Part shown: piece after piece, positions 1 to 8,912 of the stretch | How positions within the stretch are numbered: the stretch's first letter is position 1 | How the letters are laid out: every line of letters begins with the position of its first letter | NCBI RefSeq assembly: GCF_000219625.1 | Contig: NC_018217.1 | Coordinates: 2,542,001-2,606,000 of the forward strand | Direction of reading: 5' to 3' | Length of the DNA: 64,000 bases | Source of the DNA: Zymoseptoria tritici IPO323 | Lineage: Eukaryota; Ascomycota; Dothideomycetes; Mycosphaerellales; Mycosphaerellaceae | Made by a program: the position numbers and the translations under genes | Notes under the pieces: generated by a model | What the model was told of the DNA's origin: nothing | The model's database searches: none | What the model saw: only the letters and a program-made list of their open reading frames with translations

Positions 1-1501
1 CTCGTAGTCGGCCACGTTATCAGCAACCGTCTTCTTGATCAAGTCGGCCGCTTCCTGGCCATACAGCTTCGTCCAGTCCGCGTGAAGCTGCTCCTCAGAC
101 TTGGGCGCATGTTTCTGCATATCATGGTCAGTACTCGGGGCAGTACACATAGCATATACACGCTTTGACTTACGTGAACTCTAGGCTTCAAATCAGTCGA
201 GTTGATCGCATCATCGTGGAAGCCGTTCCACTTCTCAAACTGCTCCTTAGCAAACGCGTGCGACTCCTCGGAATCCCACTGGAGCATCTGCTCGTTGAAA
301 TCGATGCCGACAGATTCGCAGTACTTCCTGAGATATCCCTCGGGATTGTCCAACATGTCATCGGCGTCGAGTACGCAGATCTCTACCTGACCAGGCTTCA
401 GCTCTTGGTCCTCGGAGGACTCCTGGCCGCAAATCTTTGGTCCAACGATGCCGGTCTCCTTGAGATAGTCGAAAAGACGACGGAGCTCATCATACCCGGC
501 TTCCTCAGGCATGAAAGGAGCGAAGCCAGTCCTCTCCAACAACGGAGGGATGCAGCATCTGTAATAGCTCGGAATGGCACTTTTCGGGTGACGGATCAGG
601 AACGTGAAGTGAAACTTCTCGAGCACCTCCTTCGGTACGACAGTCGGATTGTTCGGCTCCGCGGCCGAGTGCTCGTACGGGAATGGCGCCTTGGAAGGCG
701 AAGCTGGCGATGCCGACCTACCCGCGACCGCCGGAGGGGTCATTACGACACCACTGTCGGTGTCTCGAGTGACGCCCTGCCCCTCAGCAGAAGCGTCGCC
801 GCTCTCGAAGACCGGAAGGCCTCCCGTGCCGACGCCACGCTTGACCCTAGAAAGAGACGGTGCGATGGCTGCAGCTTGGTGGTTCGGAGGGAGTAGATAA
901 TGCGTGATGTCCTTGATGAACACTCGCTTTCCCTGCGGAGAGGTCAGTATATTCCTTCATCATGGCCGCATTACATAATGTCGTGTTGGGTTTATGTGAG
1001 CATGCAGATGGAACGGCGTCGGTCAACAAGCTGGAACCGGCCAATGTAAACAAGGTCAGATGCAGCAAGTCGCTAGTCTGAGGACTGTGATGCACTGCAC
1101 GGATATGTGAATTGGACGAAGCGGGCATCAGGGTCAATACGGAGTGCCAAGGGGAATTCGAATAGGAGCGGCCACGGTAAAAGGGTAAGTCGTACCTCTG
1201 CAGATTCCTTTTCGATTCTGTCCATGATAGTCTTGAAAGTCGACTGGCTGAAGCCACTCTTGAGACGAGCCTCCTCATCGTTCTCGAAACGGGTTCCCAT
1301 ACGTTCAGGGCCATAGTAGAAGGCATCACCGAAGGGTTCGTGGATGGTTTGGATGGAGTTGCGTCGAGTCATGAAGACCTTTGAACATGGTCAGCTTTCA
1401 TGCACTCCGCATATCCCTCAGTCGTTCGCCGCACGTACCCGTTCGAATGCAGTAGAGCATGCCCGTGGATGGGTTGCTACGAATACTGGCTTGTTCGACA
1501 T
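1..1501 (-). CDS. Sulfotransferase-like P-loop protein (3' end cut by window edge)
   Basis: Four exons can be joined: 1439-1501, 1196-1378, 174-932 and <1-114. The frame stays open to base 1, so at least 373 residues are coded and the C-terminus lies outside. The start begins MSNKPVFVATHPRACSTAF, where HPRACST resembles the 5'-phosphosulfate-binding loop of sulfotransferases. FLIRHPKSAIPSYYR near residue 180 resembles the 3'-phosphate-binding segment. Related fungal proteins are usually labelled sulfotransferase-like or P-loop NTPase; the substrate is unknown. A Pro/Ser/Gly-rich, probably disordered stretch of about 75 residues sits in exon 3 between the two motifs, and I found no GT-AG pair that removes it. 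The fold call is fairly safe, but enzymatic activity is inferred. Confidence 0.72.
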
Positions 1502-2875
1502 GATCGATGCTGAGCCGGCCTCGGCAGTGTAAAGCTGTGAGGATTTGGCGTTGACTTCTCGCAGTGGAAGTACCGTGCGATTTTGTGTAGAAGAATGGAA
1601 GTTTTGATGTCACGATGTTAGTGAAGATCTTGAACAACAAGCAGTCGTGCCTGATGAAACAAACAGATCGCGATTTCTTCGCAGAAAACACGGGTTTGCC
1701 CTTACGCACGAGGCGAGCATAGCGTGGAGTGCATGATGAAGTAGCGAGCCCACGTGGGGAGCTCTCACCTGTACGAACGTGGCGGGTGAACCAATGGCAC
1801 CACAGGGACGGCACGACTGTGCATGTCTCGCCGCGAATGTTCTTCCGATTCCTGGTTCATCAGCACAGAGTGACGGAAAGGCGAGCCAATCCAGATGGGA
1901 AAGGTTGGGAACGCCCCACTACAGAAAACACTAATTGCGAATCTGCGGCGCAATCCGGCGTTATGTAGCCATGTTCCTGGCATGTAGAACCGGCCAGAAC
2001 ATGAAGGGAAGGTACAGCTTTCGGGAGGCAAGATTCGCTGGACAACCAGCGGATAAGATGGACTGGTGTAGGTGTGGTAGGAGGACGGACTCGTCAGGTG
2101 TATATGCAATTGGCAGACATGCTTTGAATTCGCACGATCAGGCTGGCGAGACATTCGAAGGAGATCAGGCTGAATACTCGTATATTTAGTGCTCGCGGTC
2201 CCGCTAATTGTCTACCAAGAGATAGCGAGAAGTGTCAGCATGAAACAGATCGCTCTGACAGGCAAACAGTCGGTTGTCGGGTTGTGAAGAACGTGGGATC
2301 TTGCATGTGCGCACGAGCTGATATGCTGTGGAGACACGTTCGCAGCATGCTCTTGAGAGCACGCCATCCGAGCGACGTCGCCAACGGCCAGTCAGTGAAC
2401 GACAAAAAGCGCCACCTGACTGTGCCACAAAGGTCTTTTCCATGCTCTTGGCGTTCGTTCATTTGCGATTCATCTTGAGATGGGCTGAGCGCTTCCATCG
2501 ATACAAACAATCGCAGCTGCTCTTGTGATCGCGTGGGACAGCCGATGTGTGGGAATGCAGCCTATCTTGCGCTGCTGTGCGATGAGCGCCGCACCCCGCC
2601 AAATCTGCCCGATTGCTCTGTACATGACCGATAGCACGCTTGGACTGGAATCGTACGTGTCGATGTAGCCACGCTGTTTTGCCGTGAGAACCGGAGTCGG
2701 TCGGAAAGGCAGTATCGCAGAAACTTCGTGCTTCTGGTGAGCAAGTTCTGCAGTGCGGCGATATGCATTCCTCTGCTTCGGCCAAGACATGTTTGATCAA
2801 TGTCTGCCAAACGGAGAGCTTTTGGTTGGTCGCTGAGGATAGTTCGGTCAGAACGGCTTTGCTTGAGCGAAAGAA
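1502..2875. other. Intergenic, no gene seen
   Basis: Several short open frames occur on both strands, but none has a recognisable domain, a plausible exon chain or protein-like composition. The left part is the upstream region of the sulfotransferase-like gene. The right part is downstream of the DUF1770 gene, whose stop lies at 2876-2878. Confidence 0.5.
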
Positions 2876-3633
2876 TCATTCGCTCACTGCATTGCTGTTA
2901 CGCCAGCTGCTCTTGGAATCGTCCGGAACGACCCAGTTGTTCACTCCCCACCTGGCGAAACGTCAGCACAAAAGGTCTTGCGCATCACACGGACAGTGAT
3001 CGAAGCAAGCCCGCATGTTTGGCTCAGCCAGCTCGGTCGATAGGGCGAGATAAAACTTGCCGCGATCGACTTACCACCATCGCCGTATCCTGGCACCAAC
3101 AGTCTGTCCCGAGAATTTCGCCGTCGAGTTCGTATGCCGCCAACCAGCTACCACAAGAGTCTGCTATGGGTCAGTACTATGATCAGCTCGATTCCGGGCA
3201 CAGAAGCGACTTACCCAGACCATTCCTTGTAAAAGCGGCATCAAGACCTAACCATGCATTAGGACCTGAGTATGTTCACAGCACCGGATCACCATACCTG
3301 GTCCTTGATCGTCACATATGCCACCATTCGCCAATCACTCGCCTCGCTGATGCTCTTCAAGTAGCTCTGTTCGAAGCGTAGATCCGGGAGCTGAAGATGC
3401 GGAGGCTGCCTCCTCGCTTCTGGCACCGGTCGAAGTATTGACAATGGGATCTCATCCTCATCCACCTCATCAAGCTCTTCTGAGTGGTCTCCGGAGCGGT
3501 CGAGTGTGACGGGCTGTTTGAAGTCCACCGATGTTTCCGGCGCGAGGTCGCGTTCTACCGAAGGGTTCTCGTTGATGTGCGCGGTCTGAATGGTTTCGGC
3601 AAATTGAATCGCAGTGTCTTGAAGGTCTGCCAT
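2876..3633 (-). CDS. DUF1770 / Atg43-like protein, four exons
   Basis: Exons 3298-3633, 3215-3247, 3075-3163 and 2876-2951 join in frame to a 177-residue protein starting MADLQDTAIQF. The conserved core is readable across the splice sites: LPDLRFEQSYLKSI near residue 85, VTIKDQ joined to VLMPLLQGMVW, then GARIRRWW joined to WGVNNW. This order matches the fungal DUF1770 family, which as I recall has been renamed for the S. pombe mitophagy receptor Atg43, an outer-mitochondrial-membrane protein. The N-terminal 70 residues are acidic and look disordered. I see no obvious Atg8-interacting W/F/Y-x-x-L/I/V motif in that tail, so a receptor role is not shown. The three C-terminal exons are only 33, 89 and 76 nt. 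The gene is divergent from calcineurin B. Confidence 0.82.
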
Positions 3634-4009
3634 TGTCTTGTGCGTTGAAGTTTGTGTCCGACTTCGCGTTCGTAGGAATGGAATACGCCGGAGCGGGCTC
3701 GTCAGGTGAGAGTCGTAGAAGGCGATCTAGGCGTTGAAATGGCCTTTCGATGGGTCCTGCCTCTGTCCAGATACACGATATCTCCCGGTGTCTTCAAAGC
3801 CGCTCGTTTCAAGGTCAATTGATGTCCGATGTTGGCAGATGAAAGAGAGCTCCAGCAATCATCATCTCATGTACTTGGGACATCACGCTGCTCGGTTCGG
3901 CTCCACGAAGCTTATTCGACCTCCGAGAGCCCTCAGGCGCAATCGAACATCACATTTGAACGTCTTTATCCCAACTCAGCCGTGCTACCTGCACACGAAC
4001 CTCGACAAG
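3634..4009. other. Divergent promoter region, DUF1770 gene / CNB1
   Basis: This 376-bp gap separates two divergent start codons. No clear TATA box or other named site was recognised. Confidence 0.45.
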
Positions 4010-4728
4010 ATGGGAAACGCAAATTCAGCAATGCTGGACAACATTGTCAATGGCACCAACTGTGCGTCTGCCGCGCCGATTCTCGGCCATTTTGAGGAGC
4101 GTCTCCACGGCTGAAGAGTAACTCACTGACTTGACTTGGGACGCAGTCGACCGCGAAGAGGTGGACCGACTACGCAAACGATTCATGAAGCTCGACAAGG
4201 TACGAATGGGTGGTAGTAGCGACACACCTGGCGAGGTATCTCTCTAACACAATCCAGGACAACTCCGGCACGATCGAGCGCGACGAATTCCTCTCCCTCC
4301 CACAAGTCTCCTCCAACCCGCTGGCCACACGAATGATAGCAATCTTCGACGAAGACGGTGGTGGCGACGTCGACTTCCAAGAGTTCGTGTCCGGCCTCAG
4401 CGCCTTCAGCTCGAAGGGAAATAAAGAGGAGAAGCTGCGCTTTGCGTTCAAAGTCTACGATATCGATCGTGACGGCTACATCAGCAACGGCGAGCTCTTT
4501 ATTGTGCTGAAGATGATGGTGGGCAGCAATTTGAAAGATCAGCAGTTGCAGCAGATTGTGGACAAGACGATCATGGAAGCGGATCTGGACCATGATGGGA
4601 AGATCAGCTTCGAGGAGTTCCAGAAGATGGTGGAGAACACGGATGTTTCGATGAGCATGACGCTGGGTGAGTGCATTGCGGTGAATATTCGCATCATATT
4701 TTTCTAACATGACGTAGATCAATTCTAG
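4010..4728 (+). CDS. CNB1: Calcineurin regulatory subunit B
   Basis: This is the Ca2+-binding regulatory subunit of the protein phosphatase calcineurin, which acts in fungal stress, cell-wall and morphogenesis signalling. Exons 4010-4061, 4147-4199, 4258-4666 and 4718-4728 give 174 residues, the family's usual length. The N-terminal MGNANSA provides Gly2 for myristoylation. Four EF-hands are visible, with loops beginning [34 protein letters not shown] and [12 protein letters not shown]. The protein ends in DQF, and the last coding exon has only 11 nt. The codon for Phe18 is split by the first intron (T|GTGCGT...CAG|TC). Identity is very secure. Confidence 0.97.
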
Positions 4729-5039
4729 ACGTTTGCTGGAGGTGAAGATGGTCTAGGCCATATTTCGCTTCGCTTGCAGGAGTGAGGTATGCGCTTGACT
4801 GCGCTCTGGAGAAGTTTGCTTTGGGACTGGAGTCTGGACTCCATGTAAAGGCGAGCAAGCGCTTCAGAGAGCCCAATTGTGGGCTGATGAGTACCCGTGG
4901 CAGACATGTCACAGGCAATGGCTCAATGAGAATTGACGACAGAGATCATGATCATGATGCATTTCACATAACGATAAGCATAGGGGTATCTCAATGCAGA
5001 TGCACAACCCAAGACCGCTACCCTTTGCAGCGGAGACCG
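4729..5039. other. Convergent 3' intergenic
   Basis: This gap lies between the stop codons of CNB1 and the thaumatin-like gene. It presumably holds both 3' UTRs, and no separate feature was seen. Confidence 0.4.
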
Positions 5040-6225
5040 CTAGCCTCCAACTCCACAGGTGACGAACATTGCCACCCAAAATCCGGCCCAGACCACACCA
5101 CCCCATGCAATGCCTACAATCAAAGACCCTCCCGCCATAAGAGCAGATTTTTTGCCGACTGACGCTTTGCTGGTAGTGCCGCCGGCCCTGTTCACATAAG
5201 TCAGCACATCGTAGCTCCCGTCTGAGAGAGACACAAACATACTTATCATTGTTGGCGATAATGTTCGTGCTTCTGCCACCAGGACAGAAGATAACCTGAT
5301 AACTCGCACCTTTGGGTACGATGAATGTGCTGGATTGGTCGTCCTGCGCAAACGAGTACGCATCAGGGCATACTTTCTTCGCGGCATCGCCGTAGTAGTC
5401 CCTTTGACATGACCCCACGGGACCGTACTTGCCTGTACAACAGTACTTAGCTTTGTTGTACTTCTTGCAGGCGGAGATGCACGGCGCAAAGGCAGGTCGT
5501 TGGATGTTGCTGTCGGGATAGGGATATACGCCATTTCCGGGTTTCGAGGGAGGTAGAGTTTGTAGGTCCCATGGACACCAGTCGGCGACGTCGTTGAGTG
5601 AGACGGATTTGTCGAAATCCATTGGAGATGACGATGTCGTGCCGAGGAATTGCTGGCTGTTGGCGTACGGGTTGAAGGACTGGGGTGCGAGATTGCCGAC
5701 GCTGCCAACACAGGATGGATTCGTATGCTTGGCTTGGATGTCCTTCAGCGCCTCGACGTCGTTGGGAATGAGGACAATGGCCATTGGAAGATTGTAGCCG
5801 TCCACCAAACTGAGGTCGTAGAACGTCTGATCCGAACCGCCGTCCATCGTAAATTCTGCTAAAGTCGCCGGTGGATTTCCAGCCTGCCGGCAGTTCAGTG
5901 CGCCGCATTCGCCTGTCGTACAGCTTCCCTGAGAGCTTCCATCGCTGGAAAAACTACAATTCGTCCGTCCCCAGACTCGACCTTGCCAGTCGTTCGCTAC
6001 GTTGATGGTCCGATTTGCACCAGAATCCAGCTCGAACCCGGATGCAGTTGGCCCTGTACTACTCTGAGTCACGACACCAGGCCAGATCTTGTCGGCACAC
6101 ATGTTGGAGATGACGATTTGCAAACCACTGCTGTTGTTGTTCTGTAGCGACTCGATTCGTCGATTCATGTGGTGCTCCGCCCGCACTGTGGCGGCCAGGA
6201 CGATCCATAGAATGATGTTCCGCAT
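5040..6225 (-). CDS. Secreted thaumatin-like protein with hydrophobic C-terminus
   Basis: Exons 5243-6225 and 5040-5187, separated by a 55-bp intron, give 376 residues. A signal peptide is evident (MRNIILWIVLAATVRA). The thaumatin domain covers about residues 30-330: GRTNCSF, the Cys-rich GSCTTGECGALNC signature (with Glu where plants have Asp), AEFTMDG, and FYDLSLVDGYNLP, which carries acidic-cleft residues. Plant homologues are PR-5 proteins; fungal ones are linked to beta-glucan binding or cleavage. After the intron the chain ends in a Ser/Gly-rich linker and a roughly 30-residue hydrophobic segment (ALMAGGSLIVGIAW onward). That suggests a membrane or GPI-type anchor rather than a freely secreted protein. 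Without splicing the frame would continue into a Cys/His-rich tail, which I regard as artefactual. Confidence 0.88.
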
Positions 6226-6837
6226 CTCGCCAGCATGGAGCGCAGCAATGCTCAGGTTCCGGACAAGCAGGCCAGCTGCTAGATGCTCGTAGAGATGATA
6301 TTTTCGATATTTTCGCGGGAAAGGGTGGTGATAGAGGTTGAACTGGTTATGGAATCTGTTGCGCGATCACTTACATCACTTCCGGCAGGGCTATCCACGT
6401 CAAAGTCGGGCGCAGTGCTTGCCATCGCTATCGCTCGCTTGCATGCACAGACGTTTCGTTGCGAGTTGCAGGTGGTCGTTGTTTCGCCAGGGAAGAGAGA
6501 TCGGGAAGCGCCTGACCTGAGTGGTCCCGCAAGACCTTCCCCTTGCGGCTGATGTCATTCACGTGGTGGCCCATGCTCGCGACGGCCCGCTCACCTCACC
6601 TTGTTCTTACAAGGTTAGAGCTCCACGGAGCGACGTATCGGGGATATCGACGATAGCAGTGCTGACGTGAGATATCCAGGTCGACTTCGAATGCCATAGT
6701 ACCTGCATGATCCACCAAGTTGCGACCCGCTCGATTATACCCATACAGAGCGTTGCCACTGCACCGTCCCCGCTCAAGGCCTCAGGTGCAGTCAAGATTG
6801 GACGAGAGCATCGCTCCGGTGGCACTAGATCCAGAGC
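6226..6837. other. Divergent promoter region, thaumatin-like gene / pepP
   Basis: This is a 612-bp gap between divergent start codons. Small open frames are present, but none looks coding. Confidence 0.45.
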
Positions 6838-8432
6838 ATGGCCGCCATGGACAGTCAATATGAAACGAAGGAGCTCAGTATCCAGATTCGCGCGTCGAAA
6901 TGCGTGGACAAGTATCCGGCAAAGTCGCATGCAAGAAGAATTGCAGAGAAGCTCGGGAGAGATCATGGCCTCATTGTTCTCGCGGCGACGAAGGCTGCCA
7001 ACTGGCCCAACTCCGACATGCCCGCTCCATTCCGGCAGGATCGATACTTCTATTACATGACTGGAGTCAACGAGCCCGACTGCTTTGTTTCGTACAGCAT
7101 TGAAGACGATGTTCTTACACTATGGCTACCACCAATCAATGAGGATCGTGTACTGTGGTACGGAAGGGGGAGTACTACCGAGGAGGCAATGGAGAGGTAT
7201 GATATCGACGACGCTCGATACCTCAAGGAAAAGTCCTTCGAGCGCGGTAGGCCAATATTTGAGCGTTACAACATGCGCAGTGTCACTGACATTGCCCATT
7301 AGCGCTTGGACGAATGTGCGGTCTTACGGATACCATGCTTCTGACGCTGGGAAAGAGACCACACGAACCTTCAGGACTTCGCACAGCCATAGATGCTTGC
7401 CGCGTCATTAAAGACCTTCATGAAATTGACCTCATCCGCCGAGCGAACGTCATTTCCGGCGAAGCTCACGTCAACGTGATGAAAGGCCTTCACCGCTTCA
7501 CCAACGAGGCAGATGTCGAAGCTGCATTCATGCAGACATGCATTGCTCGCCACGCAAAGATACAGGCGTACGATCCCATCGCTGGATCCGGAGCTAACGC
7601 TGCCGTTCTTCACTACTCCGAGAACGAAGCAGACTTCGGCGACGGACAAACGATCGTGCTAGACGCCGGATGCGAGGTTGAGCGCTATGCCTCCGATGTT
7701 ACAAGAACGATGCCAATAAATCCACGCAAGCCAGGTTACTGGCCCTCGAGAGAGGCCGAGGAAATTTACAACCTCGTGGAGTCGATCCAAGAGTCTTGCA
7801 TCGGACAGCTCAAACCAGGAAAGGAGTTCCGTGAGGTTTTCTGGCATGCTCACCACATGGTGATCGATGGATTGTTGAAGCTGGGGATTCTCAAAGGTGA
7901 CCGAGACGACATCTTCCACACCGGTACATCGCGTGCTTTCCTCCCACACGGACTTGGTCACCACGTAGGACTCGAAGTACACGATGTGGATCCAACCCCT
8001 AATCCATCACTGTCTACCGAGGAAGACTTTGCTATCAATATGGCTCGTCTTCGAGAAGCATACATCGCCTGGAACCCTGCTGCCGCGGGTCGGGTATCGA
8101 CACTGACTCAACCATCGCACTTCGCCCTCGCCCTAGCATCCCACAGCGACATCCATAAACTCGACGCCCACTTGCTCGAGCGAGACATGATCATCACTGT
8201 GGAACCAGGCATCTACTTCAACGAATTCTTGATTGAACACTTCTATTTGAGCAAGCCCGAGCATGCTCAGTTCATCGACAAGAAGGTGCTAAAGCGGTAC
8301 ATGCAGGTCGGAGGCGTTCGGATTGAGGACAATCTGCTCATTACCAAGGACGGATGCGAGAATGTGACCACGGCACCGAAGGGGAAGGCCATGCTGAGGA
8401 TCATTCGTGAGGCAGCTAGTTCGCAACATTGA
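6838..8432 (+). CDS. pepP: Xaa-Pro aminopeptidase / prolidase (M24B)
   Basis: A metallopeptidase that cleaves Xaa-Pro bonds in peptide turnover. Exons 6838-7246 and 7303-8432 give 512 residues. The N-terminal aminopeptidase-P domain (KYPAKSHARRIAEKLG, FRQDRYFYYMTGV, LWYGRG) is followed by the pita-bread catalytic domain. The di-metal ligands are readable: two Asp in LDAGCEVERYASDVTRT near 257-268, His in LPHGLGHHVGLEVHDV near 355, Glu in VEPGIYF and Glu in GGVRIEDN. About 55 residues separate the His and the VEPG motif. This is longer than the short loop usual there, and no in-frame GT-AG pair removes it. A second ATG four codons after the first gives MDSQYETK and is also a possible start. 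Confidence 0.92.
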
Positions 8433-8912
8433 TTTCAGGTCAGGACTTCGGACAGATGATGCGTGGTACTTTGTGAACAAATTTCATTCTCGCAAGCTAC
8501 AATTGTCCGTTCGTCGATGCTCGCAAGGGGTGTGTGTTGGACTTCGATACCCAATGTTTGCTCGAGAATTGGAGGCAAAAAGCAAAAACTAAACATATTC
8601 CGTCTCAATATCTTCCGTAACTTCTTGCAATTTGGGTCCTCCTCCGCCATCTTCATTCATTTCTCATACGACAAGCGACACGACTACACATGTGCAGATC
8701 GCGCGTGGACCGCTGAGTCTCGTCTTTTCTTCGAACCGCCCAAGGTCGCCGGATGCTCCGTGGGACCAGGAGATTGATTTCGTTGACGTCCCGTCGTTGT
8801 GGTCTCATGTGTGTCGGCGCGTGTCGTTTGAATGGCTAGTGGCAGAGAGTTCGTCTCTTTCGATGATAGTGAAATTTCTCCTAAAGCTTTCGCGAGCTTC
8901 CTCTCACATCAA
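8433..8912. other. Convergent intergenic, no gene seen
   Basis: The gap separates the convergent 3' ends of pepP and the Est1/SMG7-like gene. No conserved reading frame was found. Confidence 0.4.

Noticed and set aside
8094..8136. Intron in the Xaa-Pro peptidase (GTATCG...CCTAG)
   Set aside because: Borders look acceptable, but removal of 43 bp puts the remainder out of frame with an early stop and destroys the VEPG and IEDN metal-binding motifs.
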